Below, piece after piece: positions 9,131 to 17,127 of a stretch of 64,000 nt of DNA. Origin of the DNA: Poriferisodalis sp965226645. Lineage in GTDB: Bacteria; Actinomycetota; Acidimicrobiia; Acidimicrobiales; Poriferisodalaceae. The stretch covers positions 682,001 to 746,000 of the forward strand of contig CBDDDL010000004.1 in assembly GCA_965226645.1 (NCBI GenBank). The letters run 5' to 3'. Both the position numbers and the translations under genes were made by a program. Under the pieces are notes generated by a model. The model saw only the letters and a program-made list of their open reading frames with translations. It had not been told where the DNA came from and did not search any database. The number at the start of each line of letters is the position of its first letter. Position 1 is the first letter of the stretch.

Positions 9131-9347
9131 TCGCTGCGTCGAGACCGTCGCTGGGCCGTCGTATCGAACGCCGGCTTGACGCCCGGCGGGGTGGAAACCA
9201 TCAGCCGCTGACCACGCCCTCGGGCTGGCCCAGGCGCGGCAACGACCGCCGCCGTTGGCCCATGGCCACGCCCCTCGGGTCTGCACCGGCCCGCCGGATC
9301 GATTTTCACAGCATGACCGTCACACCCCCTGCGTACTGTTGCGAGCC
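9131..9347 (+). promoter_or_regulatory. intergenic region upstream of sbcD-like gene
   Basis: 217 bp without a supported gene. TACTGT at 9334-9339 lies 8 nt before ATG 9348 and is the likely -10 of a leaderless sbcDC transcript. No -35 match, hairpin or operator palindrome stands out. Confidence 0.45.
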
Positions 9348-10481
9348 ATGAAGTTCATACACACAGCCGATTGGCAACTCGGGATGACGCGTCATTTTCT
9401 GAGTGGGGAGGCGCAGCCGCGGTTCAGCGGAGCGCGGCTCGATGCGGTGCGGCGCATCGGCGAACTCGCAGTCGAAGAGGGTTGCGAGTTCGTCCTGGTG
9501 TGCGGCGACGTGTTCGAATCCAACCAGATCGACCGGCAGGTACTCGTTCGAGCACTGGACGCAATGGCATCCACTCCGGAGGTGACCTTCTACCTCCTGC
9601 CGGGCAATCACGATCCGCTCGACGCCGCGTCGATCTACCGGTCGAACGCCTTCACGTTGAACAAGCCGGACAACGTGGTTGTACGGGACGAATCGGGTTC
9701 GATTTCGGTCGCTGACGGGATCGAGTTGGTGGCGGCCCCGTGGATGTCCAAACGACCTCTGCGTGACCTGGTCGATGATGCTTGCGCCAACCTCGAGCCG
9801 TCCAGTGCACTGCGAATCGTTGTCGGCCACGGTGCCCTCGACTCTCGTTCACCGGACGCTGACAACCCGGCGCTCATCACGCTCGCCCGTCTGGAAGAGC
9901 GCATCAAGGCCGACGAGATCCACTACATCGCGCTCGGCGACCGCCACTCCACAACGAACGAGGGCACCAGCGGTTGCGTCTGGTACTCCGGCGCACCGGA
10001 ACCCACTGACTACGACGAGATCGATCCCGGCAACGTGCTCGTCGTAGAGCTCGAGCCGGGTCACATCGAGGTGAGGCCGCATCGGGTCGGTACCTGGACA
10101 TTCGAGCGGCACGAGTCTCACTTGGCATCAGATGCCGACATCGACGCATTGGAGGAATGGCTCGCCTCCCTCGAGAACAAGGAACGCACCATCGTGAAGC
10201 TGTCTGCGGTCGGGCAGGTCTCGGTCGCTCAGAGAGCCCGCCTCGATCGACTTCTCGAGCTGCAAACAGAATTGCTCGCCGCGTTCGAGCCTTGGGAGCG
10301 GCGCACGGACCTTGTCGTCATACCTGATGATGCCGACTTCGAGACGCTCGGTCTCTCAGGATTCGCGCGCGAAGCGCTGTGCGATCTGCGAGATCTTGCG
10401 AGTTCGGGTGACGATCAGGAAGCGCTCGCGGCCCGGGATGGCTTGGCGTTGCTGCATCGCCTCTCAGGAGCGGCCCAATGA
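9348..10481 (+). CDS. SbcD/YhaO-like DNA repair exonuclease subunit
   Basis: A 377-residue calcineurin-type metallophosphoesterase of the SbcD/Mre11 class, expected to pair with the ATPase encoded next and to process DNA ends. Motifs in order: HTADWQLG (5-12), CGDVFE, LPGNHD, VVGHGAL and ALGDRHS. Compared with canonical SbcD/Mre11, the DxH motif is D8-W-Q10 and the GxHxH motif reads G-D-R-H, so two metal-ligand histidines are replaced by Gln and Asp. I recall such variants in other actinobacteria, so it may be a subfamily trait. The stop overlaps the next start (ATGA). Confidence 0.85.
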   Translation: MKFIHTADWQLGMTRHFLSGEAQPRFSGARLDAVRRIGELAVEEGCEFVLVCGDVFESNQIDRQVLVRALDAMASTPEVTFYLLPGNHDPLDAASIYRSNAFTLNKPDNVVVRDESGSISVADGIELVAAPWMSKRPLRDLVDDACANLEPSSALRIVVGHGALDSRSPDADNPALITLARLEERIKADEIHYIALGDRHSTTNEGTSGCVWYSGAPEPTDYDEIDPGNVLVVELEPGHIEVRPHRVGTWTFERHESHLASDADIDALEEWLASLENKERTIVKLSAVGQVSVAQRARLDRLLELQTELLAAFEPWERRTDLVVIPDDADFETLGLSGFAREALCDLRDLASSGDDQEALAARDGLALLHRLSGAAQ

Positions 10482-13126
10482 GAGTTCATCGAATTCGGCT
10501 CCACGACTACCGCGGCATCGGCGACTGCGAGCTGGAGTTCGCAGATGACGGCGTGACGATCGTCGTAGGTGACAACGAGATCGGCAAGACCAGCATCTTC
10601 GAAGCGCTCGACCTGCTCCTCAGCGAACTGGACTCGTCCAACAAGGCCCGCGTTCGGTCGACCCAGCCCGTTGGCAGAGATGTCGGTCCGGAGGCCGAAG
10701 CGGAGCTGTCATCTGGCGACTACCGCTTCGTCTATCGCAAACGCTGGAGGCGACGTCCTGAGACAACCCTCGCTGTCAGCGAACCCCGGTCCGAGTCGCT
10801 CACGGGACGTGAAGCCCATGAGCGGGTACGCGAAATGCTCGACGAAACGCTCGATTGGAATCTGTGGGAGGCCCTGAGAGTGCACCAGGGCACCGAGATG
10901 CACCTGCCGTCGCTCGACGTTCGCTCCCTCGGTGCCGCACTTGACCTAGCTGCAGGCGGCGACGATCCGGCGGGTGACGACGATGCCCTGTGGGACCGCA
11001 TCGAGGCCGAGCGTGGTCGCTACTGGACCGCAACGGGCCGGGCGTCGAAGGAACGAGCGGACTTGGAGGGCAAGGTCCGCAGCGCACGGGATCGGGTCAC
11101 AGATCTCGAAGCAGCCCTGAACCAGATCCAAGCTGACGCCGACGCACTCTCGGGTCTCGTCGAGCGTCATCGACAGCTCGAGGACGAACATCAGTCAGCC
11201 CAAGAATTCGAGATTGAACTGGCCGAGCGTTGGAGGCACGTCGAGCAATTGGCGAATGAGGTGCAACAGCGGGAGGCGGCACATGGCGCGGCGTTGAGCG
11301 AACGAAATCAGCGACGCGCCGATGCCGCTCGTCGAACCGAATTGGTCTCCGATCTCGACCGCCAGAAGGAGGCGCTAGCGGCACTGGATGTCAAACTCGA
11401 AGAGTCCGCTCCCGCATTGAACGCCGCCGACCAGCGGGTCACCGATGTCGAGGGCAGCCGCGTCAAGGCCCAAGAGGCCCTGGATGGAGCAATCGCCTTG
11501 CACAAGCAGGCGCGTGATGATCGTGACCATCACCGTCGTGTGATCGAAGTCGCCCAGTTCGGTGAACGCCTCGAACGCATCGACGATGCTCAAGTCCGTC
11601 TGGCTAGTGCCGAATCCGTCCTTGAGAACATCCGCGTCGACGGCGATCTCGTCGAGAACATCGATCAAGCCCACATCGCTGTAGTACGAGCCGAAGCGTC
11701 GGCCAATAGCGCCGCCGCGGGGGTCACGACCACCGCGTTGCGCGCCGTCGCCGTACAGGTGGACGGGACAGGACATGACCTTGCTGCGGGCCAGCAGCTC
11801 GATATCTCCGTCAGCGATGCGACCGAGCTGAGAATCGACGACAGAGCAACAGTGCTCGTGCAGGCCGGCAAGGGATCGGCAGAAACCGCCCGGGAACTCG
11901 ATGCTGCTCGGCGAGAGCTCCAGCGGCTCTGTGACGAAGGCAATGTTCCCGATCTGGCATCGGCACGCGCAGCCAATGGCAGGAGGGAATCCGCGCTGCG
12001 GGATCGCGACGATGCACGCCAGACGATCAAGGAGAACCTGCGCGACCTGACCTCGGAAGAACTCAAACGCATGGCGGATCGGCATTCAGGGCGCATCGAG
12101 GAATTCAACGCAAGCAGGCAGTCGCAGCCGCCGCTTCCCGCGGACCTACGGGAAGCGACAGCATTGGTCACCAATCTCGAGGCCGCTGTCGAGGATCGCA
12201 GTGCAGAACTCGAGTCCTGCACCGAGGCAGCCGCGAGCGCAAACGCGGCACTCACCCAAGCTCAGCTGGACGCAGCGGAGCTGGCCGGCAAGCAGCAGTC
12301 GGGACGACAGGTGCGCGACCAGGCTGGCGAACGCCTCGCCGAAGCCCGGTCACAAGTCAACGACGAAGACCTTGCGGCGGCGCTCGAACAAGCCGACGAA
12401 GCCGTCGCAGAGGCCGAGGAAACAGCACGCTCCGTTCAGACGAGATTGCAGGCAGAGGACCCCGACTCCATCGAAGTCCAACTCACAAATGCCGGTAACA
12501 CCGTGCGGCGCATGACAGGCGAACTCGCCGAGAACAGCAGGCGGCAGCACGAACTGCGCGGCGGGCTGGAGGCTCGAGGCGAAATGGGTTTGTACACCCA
12601 GCACGACAACGCCATGAACGAGCTGCGATTTCTCGAGCGTGACCACGAGAGTCTCGACCGAAGGGCACTCGCTGCCGAGCTTCTCTACGAGACGTTCGGC
12701 AACCGACGACGGGAAGCCCGGCAGCGGTACGTCGCTCCATTCAAAGAGCGCATCGAGAAATTCGGGCGAATCGTGTTCGATTCGACGACGTTCGAGGTGG
12801 AACTCGACGAGCAACTGGGTATCGCACGGCGCACGCTCGATGGCATCGCCCTCGATGTCGAGCAGCTCAGCACCGGCGCTCGGGAACAGTTGGGGATACT
12901 CGCCAGATTGGCGTGCGCAGCGATCGTGAGCCCAGACGGAGATGGCGCGCCGGTCGTCATCGACGATGCGCTGGGATGGAGTGACCCGTCCCGGCTGCAG
13001 CGCATGGGGGCAGCCATAGCCGCAGCCGGAGAGCACTGCCAAGTGATCGTCCTCACATGCACACCGGGACGCTATGCGCACGTCGGAACCGCAACGGTGG
13101 TGAACCTGCCGAACTCGCCACAGTGA
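10478..13126 (+). CDS. SbcC/YhaN-like AAA ATPase with long coiled coil
   Basis: An 882-residue SMC-like ATPase translationally coupled to the nuclease gene by a 4-nt overlap. The Walker A is GDNEIGKTS at 31-39, in a variant form instead of the usual GxNGSGKS. A long charged, Ala/Glu/Arg-rich coiled coil spans roughly 190-720. The ABC-type signature LSTGAREQL comes near residue 800, and Walker B VVIDD sits at 826-830. No CxxC zinc hook is present in the coiled-coil apex, so dimerisation must differ from Rad50/E. coli SbcC and resembles YhaN. It acts with the preceding protein as a membrane- or nucleoid-associated repair nuclease complex by inference. Confidence 0.85.
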   Translation: MRVHRIRLHDYRGIGDCELEFADDGVTIVVGDNEIGKTSIFEALDLLLSELDSSNKARVRSTQPVGRDVGPEAEAELSSGDYRFVYRKRWRRRPETTLAVSEPRSESLTGREAHERVREMLDETLDWNLWEALRVHQGTEMHLPSLDVRSLGAALDLAAGGDDPAGDDDALWDRIEAERGRYWTATGRASKERADLEGKVRSARDRVTDLEAALNQIQADADALSGLVERHRQLEDEHQSAQEFEIELAERWRHVEQLANEVQQREAAHGAALSERNQRRADAARRTELVSDLDRQKEALAALDVKLEESAPALNAADQRVTDVEGSRVKAQEALDGAIALHKQARDDRDHHRRVIEVAQFGERLERIDDAQVRLASAESVLENIRVDGDLVENIDQAHIAVVRAEASANSAAAGVTTTALRAVAVQVDGTGHDLAAGQQLDISVSDATELRIDDRATVLVQAGKGSAETARELDAARRELQRLCDEGNVPDLASARAANGRRESALRDRDDARQTIKENLRDLTSEELKRMADRHSGRIEEFNASRQSQPPLPADLREATALVTNLEAAVEDRSAELESCTEAAASANAALTQAQLDAAELAGKQQSGRQVRDQAGERLAEARSQVNDEDLAAALEQADEAVAEAEETARSVQTRLQAEDPDSIEVQLTNAGNTVRRMTGELAENSRRQHELRGGLEARGEMGLYTQHDNAMNELRFLERDHESLDRRALAAELLYETFGNRRREARQRYVAPFKERIEKFGRIVFDSTTFEVELDEQLGIARRTLDGIALDVEQLSTGAREQLGILARLACAAIVSPDGDGAPVVIDDALGWSDPSRLQRMGAAIAAAGEHCQVIVLTCTPGRYAHVGTATVVNLPNSPQ

Positions 13127-13148
13127 GTGCAATTCGGAATCCGGCCGA

Positions 13149-13174
13149 TTAGCTAAGTCAGTTGACTAAGCTAA
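13149..13174. promoter_or_regulatory. 12-bp inverted-repeat operator of the vapBC-type operon
   Basis: TTAGCTAAGTCA and TGACTAAGCTAA flank a 2-bp centre with one mismatch between the arms. The right arm contains TAAGCT (13167-13172), a -10-like hexamer. This fits autorepression by the antitoxin encoded 30 bp downstream, as is standard for Phd/YefM systems. Confidence 0.75.
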
Positions 13175-13203
13175 CCAGGTGGCGCGCCGTGAGAAGGAGC
13201 CCG

Positions 13204-13440
13204 ATGTCTGAACCCGTCAATGTGCACGAGGCCAAGACGCATCTCTCCAAACTGCTCGATCGGGTGGAAGCAGGTGAGGAGATCGTTCTGGCCCGAGCCG
13301 GCAAGCCGTGTGCGCGTCTCGTGCCGCTCGATTCCGGGGTCGGCAACCGTCGCCCTGGCCGGATCCCCGGAATCGCTGTCGGGCCTGAGTTCTTCGAGCC
13401 GCTGCCCGAAGATGAACTGCGAGCGTGGGAGGGCGGGTGA
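13204..13440 (+). CDS. Phd/YefM-family antitoxin
   Basis: A 78-residue antitoxin. The N-terminal part VNVHEAKTHLSKLLDRVEAGEEIVLARAG is the Phd/YefM DNA-binding fold (shown here in the first 32 residues as VNVHEAKTHL and the VEAGEEI segment); the C-terminal tail after residue 50 is Pro/Glu-rich and would bind and neutralise the toxin. GAAGGAG lies 5 nt before ATG 13204. A 26-bp palindrome upstream is the likely operator. The stop codon overlaps the toxin start (GTGA), which couples translation so that antitoxin is made first. GC use matches the neighbours. Confidence 0.88.
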   Translation: MSEPVNVHEAKTHLSKLLDRVEAGEEIVLARAGKPCARLVPLDSGVGNRRPGRIPGIAVGPEFFEPLPEDELRAWEGG

Positions 13441-13826
13441 ATCGCTTGCTGCTCGACACCCATGCCTTGCTTTGGTGGTGGGGCAATGACCCGGCACTCT
13501 CATCGGAAGCAACCCGCGCAATAGCCGAGTCGGACGCCGAGGTGCACGTGAGCGCAGCGAGTGCTTGGGAGATCGCAACCAAGTACCGGAGCGGTCGATT
13601 GAGTGTCCCCGAACACGTCATCACGCTCTTTCACGAGCAGACGACGGCCGAGGCATTCCGCCATCTGCCAATCACGTATGTTCATGCTCGCCGAGCGGGA
13701 ATGTACGACGTTGCACACCGGGATCCGTTCGATCGGATCTTGGCGGCGCAGGCGGAAATCGAGTCGCTGACGCTCGTCACCACCGACAGCGCCTTTGGGG
13801 AATTCCCCGTGGCCACCCTGTGGTGA
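13437..13826 (+). CDS. vapC: VapC-like PIN-domain toxin
   Basis: A 129-residue PIN ribonuclease, the toxin of the pair. LLLDTHALLWW supplies the first catalytic Asp (residue 7), AASAWEIATK the Glu, and HRDPFDRILAAQA the C-terminal acidic residues; LVTTDSAF is the last conserved strand. This sequence type is usual for PIN toxins paired with Phd-like antitoxins. All four acidic positions of an active PIN nuclease appear intact. GTG 13437 overlaps the antitoxin stop. RNA target unknown. It converges on a frameshifted DUF4143 ATPase gene 34 nt downstream. Confidence 0.88.
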   Translation: MNRLLLDTHALLWWWGNDPALSSEATRAIAESDAEVHVSAASAWEIATKYRSGRLSVPEHVITLFHEQTTAEAFRHLPITYVHARRAGMYDVAHRDPFDRILAAQAEIESLTLVTTDSAFGEFPVATLW

Positions 13827-13860
13827 GCCCGGAACGTCATCGGCGTCATGCACCGGTCCG

Positions 13861-15115
13861 CTAGGGGCTCAGGAGGGTGATCGGGACGACTTGAACACCG
13901 TCGGAGCGGCGATAGGCGGCCCCGACGGAAGTCACCACCACGAGGCCGGCCATGTCGCTGAGGCGGTGTGAAGCGATCTTGTCCCGCAGCCGCAACAGCG
14001 ACGTGGCCGCTCGGTCTACGACTTCCGCAGCAGGACTCAGCTTCACCTCCACAGCGATCCAAGCGCCGTCGTCACGTTCGATGATCGCATCGATCTCGAG
14101 CCCGGTGTCATCGCGGTAGTGGAATACTTCGCAGCCCTCGGGCGCGCCGTACACGCGCAAATCTCGCACCACCAACGACTCAAAGAGCAGACCGAGCGTC
14201 TGCGCGTCAGCCAGCAATCGCTCTGGTGAGGCGCGCAACAACGACACGGCCAGCGACGGATCGACGAAGTGCCGCTTGGCCTGCTTGCGTAGCGACGCCC
14301 GGGATCGCAGCCTCACCGACCACGCCGGCTGATCCTCCACAACGAAAATGCGCCGCAGCGCATCCAAGTAAGCCCCGACGGTATTGCGGCCGGGCATCTC
14401 GCCGTCCATGTCCGCTGCCAGATTCGCTTCGGTGGCCTCCGTCGCCACATTGCGGGCCAGAGAGCGCAGCAGTCGGCGCACCGCCACCGGATTGTGACGC
14501 ACCCCGCTGGCCCGAGGGATGTCCACTCGGACGATCTCATTGATGTAGTCCCCCACGGCGAGGCGAGCCTGCTCGTCGTCCAGCGTGAGACTGCCAGGCC
14601 ACCCGCCCGTGGCCAGGTGACGCACTACATCGATCAGCCGGACCTCGGCGTTGGGCAACGACGATTGCGCCTTGCCCTCGAACAGCTCCCGCTGCGAGAC
14701 CGCACCCGTGGAGGCCCCCAACTCGTACAGCGACATGGTCCTCATCACGACCCGGCCGACTCGGCCCGTGCCGGTATGCCGAGTGAGGTCGTCGGCGGGG
14801 TTCGCCGATCCAGTCAGAATGAATTGCCCCGGCTGAGCACGGTCATCGCACTCACGCCTGACCGGATGCCAGATGCTCCGGAGCGTTCTGCCACTCATCG
14901 AGCAGGCGCGGCACCTCTCCGCTCAGCACCGCCGAGGGATCGGCTGCCGCGAGCAGGCGCATGACCTCATCGTCAAACCGCGCTTCGCTGCGAGCATGGT
15001 TGCGGCCGGCCCACGTCTTGCCGCAGCCACGGGCGCCCTCGATCAGAACCGCACCGCGTCGCCGGAGAGTGGCGTCGATCTGTCGGTCGGCCACACGGGG
15101 CCGGTAACCCGGCAT
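13861..15115 (-). pseudogene. AAA ATPase with DUF4143 domain, single frameshift
   Basis: Two frames together make one DUF4143-type ATPase. The N-terminal piece starts at ATG 15115 (a longer in-frame start exists at 15175) and carries the Walker A EGARGCGKT and the LLDEWQNAPE segment, then hits a stop. The frame from about 14874 resumes with HPVRRECDDR and FILTGSANP, and continues through the DUF4143 C-terminal domain, including EVKLSPAAEVVDRA. Removing one base near 14875 joins the parts as PE-IW-HPVRRE, matching the family. It is a pseudogene by frameshift or a sequencing error. Family members are of unknown function and often occur near toxin genes. Confidence 0.8.
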
Positions 15116-15326
15116 CGTGAGCCTCGTGGCATTGTCTGACACAGTGCCGCAACCTTCGTAGTGCACTTCGGACACATTTTGCAGCGCGTTCTGGGAGCCA
15201 ATCGCAATACGTTTCGAGAATAATCTATAGCGCGCTCTGGGATTGGTGTGAAGTGCTCTTCAATGACGCTGAGTTGCCCGTCGCAAGAACATGCGCGAGA
15301 GCCGCAGCGTGGGCCGCGAGGCAATC
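15116..15326. other. AT-richer intergenic island with a direct repeat
   Basis: The first 135 bp are much richer in A and T than the rest of the window (around 15176-15230). A 13-bp direct repeat with one mismatch, GCGCGTTCTGGGA (15184-15196) and GCGCGCTCTGGGA (15230-15242), brackets this patch. Minus-strand TATTCT and TATAGAT could be -10 sites for the DUF4143 gene. No gene was recognised. Confidence 0.5.
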
Positions 15327-15935
15327 TCAACGGGACAGCGGAGCGATGGCTGGGACCCCCGACGGGCGGCTGAAGACCTCGTCGAGCAAGGGACGGAACT
15401 CCTCGATCGGCAAGTTGGGGTAATTCGGGTCGAAGCAGTTCTGGTCGTAGTTCTCGCAGAAGTCCACGCAGGCGTCGTAGTGGGGTGAGTCTGCGTACTG
15501 GTCGCGGGAGTCGCGGTCGCCGCCGAGGTGGTGAAAGTAGTAGTAGCCCTGAAAGAGGCCGTGGTGTGCCACCACCCAGTGAGTGCGCTCGTCGATGTAG
15601 GGCTGCAGGAGTGCAGCCGCGGCAGCGCTGTGGTTCTCCGGGGCGAACGCATCGCCAATGTCGTGCAGCAGCGCCGCTGCCACCAGGTCCGCCGACTCGC
15701 CGTTGCGCATCGCCCGGCTTGCCGACTGCAGGCTGTGGTCGTAGCGATCGATCTGGTAGCCCAGCGTGGGGCCGCGCAGGCACTCGAGGATGTTCAACAG
15801 GTTGTCGACCAACCCCAGCCGGGCGTGTGCGTAGTGCTGCCGGTCCAGAAACTCGTAGTCCTCAGCCGTCCCGTGCTCCATGGCCGTCCACGGCACGACC
15901 CCGCCGCGATCGTCGTCAACGCTGTGATCGACCAT
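15327..15935 (-). CDS. HD-domain protein resembling diiron PhnZ/MIOX-type oxygenases
   Basis: A 202-residue HD-domain protein. The ligand set of mixed-valent diiron HD oxygenases can be traced: His67 (YDHSLQSA), His91-Asp92 (LLHDIGD), His102 (ENHSA), His124 or 125 (VVAHHGLFQG) and Asp164 (ENYDQN). The H67 to H91 spacing of 24 equals that of PhnZ from memory. PhnZ's phosphonate-recognition Tyr and Glu before the first His are not conserved, so the substrate is probably different. It could also be a plain HD phosphohydrolase. ATG 15935 follows GGGAGG and lies 19 nt after the ilvE stop, so the two form an operon. Confidence 0.75.
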   Translation of the reverse strand: MVDHSVDDDRGGVVPWTAMEHGTAEDYEFLDRQHYAHARLGLVDNLLNILECLRGPTLGYQIDRYDHSLQSASRAMRNGESADLVAAALLHDIGDAFAPENHSAAAAALLQPYIDERTHWVVAHHGLFQGYYYFHHLGGDRDSRDQYADSPHYDACVDFCENYDQNCFDPNYPNLPIEEFRPLLDEVFSRPSGVPAIAPLSR

Positions 15936-15954
15936 CGCGCCTCCCGCTGGTGTC

Positions 15955-16998
15955 TCAGCCCTTGACTGGTATCCGCCAGCCGAAAGGATCGGGCACTGCG
16001 CCAACCTGGATGTCGACCAATGCCTGCCGCAATCGCATCGTGTTGGGTCCCGGCTGCCCATCGCCGACCGCGAGCGTCTTGCCCTCGTACAGGATCGTGC
16101 CGACCGGTGCGAGCACCGCAGCCGTCCCTGACAGGAACGCCTCTCCTCGCTCGGCCCAGTCCACCAGCTCGTCGGGATCGATTGATCGCTCCTCCACCTT
16201 GTAACCCAAGGACGCAGCGAGCTCAATCACCGACGCCCGCGTCACGCCATGGAGGAACGACTCGTCGAGATGACGCGTCACGACTCGCTCGTCATCAGCC
16301 AGGAAGAAGTTCGACGCCCCGGTCTCGGTGATGTCGCCGCCAGTGGCGAACAGCATCTGGTCGATGGCTTCGTTGCCGGCCATGGCATCCAGCGTGGGTG
16401 CCAGTGCCATCGCATAGTTCCCGCCGCACTTGACCATGCCGAACTGCGGCACCGTGCGGGGAATCTCGGTCTCCACCAGCAACGTCAAGGGCCGAACCCC
16501 GCCCTTGAAGTAGTCGCCGACCGGGCAGTTGACGACATAGAGCAATGCGCTGCGCGTGGGCCGAGCAGCAGCACCGATGTCCGGCTCGGTGCCGATCAGC
16601 GTCGGTCGGATGTAGAGCGAGCCGGGCGGATCAGGCACTTCGCCGGCATTGGCCTCAACAGCGTCGATAGCCATTTGGTGCAAGACATCGCCATCGATGG
16701 CGGGCAGCCGGAGCCGCTGCGCGCTCGCGACCATGCGGGCCACGTGACTGTCGAGCCGGAAGATCGCCAGCGAACCGTCCACCTGTCGATGTGCCTTCAG
16801 CCCTTCGAAAATGCCGCTGCCGTAGTGGAGCACGTGCGCGGCCGGGCTGATCGAGAAGTCGCCGAACGGTTCTGCAGCGCCGCCGTAGACGTACGGCCCG
16901 CCGTCGGCTCGCGCCGTGGTCATCCAGTCACAAAAGATGGTCCCGAACGGGACCGTGAACGGGTCAGGCTTGTCGGTCACCAGCGCTCCATTCGGCAC
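15955..16998 (-). CDS. ilvE: branched-chain amino-acid aminotransferase
   Basis: A 347-residue fold-IV PLP aminotransferase (BCAT), interconverting Val, Leu and Ile with their 2-oxo acids. Diagnostic segments are YGSGIFEGLKA, IRPTLIGTEPDIG, MVKCGGNYAMAL containing the PLP-binding Lys, and TGGDITETGASNFF. Length is normal. GTG 16998 is the start; a second in-frame GTG lies at 16980. A minus-strand TACGCT at 17022-17027 would give a leader of about 16 nt without a ribosome site. It leads an operon with the HD-domain gene and is divergent from the beta-oxidation gene at 17128. Confidence 0.9.
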   Translation of the reverse strand: MPNGALVTDKPDPFTVPFGTIFCDWMTTARADGGPYVYGGAAEPFGDFSISPAAHVLHYGSGIFEGLKAHRQVDGSLAIFRLDSHVARMVASAQRLRLPAIDGDVLHQMAIDAVEANAGEVPDPPGSLYIRPTLIGTEPDIGAAARPTRSALLYVVNCPVGDYFKGGVRPLTLLVETEIPRTVPQFGMVKCGGNYAMALAPTLDAMAGNEAIDQMLFATGGDITETGASNFFLADDERVVTRHLDESFLHGVTRASVIELAASLGYKVEERSIDPDELVDWAERGEAFLSGTAAVLAPVGTILYEGKTLAVGDGQPGPNTMRLRQALVDIQVGAVPDPFGWRIPVKG

Positions 16999-17113
16999 GG
17001 CTTGAGGCGGGACACAGCCGCAGCGTACCGCCGGCCCCTTGTCGCATAGGGCGAAATATCAGCATCTGCGGGCTCAACACGCTCTTGCCTGAACACGGAC
17101 CATGGCTGCTGCG

Positions 17114-17119
17114 TACGCT
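17114..17119 (+). promoter_or_regulatory. -10 hexamer TACGCT for the fadB-like gene
   Basis: TACGCT ends 8 nt before ATG 17128 with no ribosome site between. The divergent ilvE gene has its own TACGCT at 17022-17027. Confidence 0.5.
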
Positions 17120-17127
17120 TCGGGCCC

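Noticed and set aside
9348..15115. A defence island made of SbcCD, toxin-antitoxin and ATPase genes
   Set aside because: The SbcCD pair looks like a housekeeping gene pair, the ATPase is broken, and no integrase, attachment site or known defence enzyme is present.
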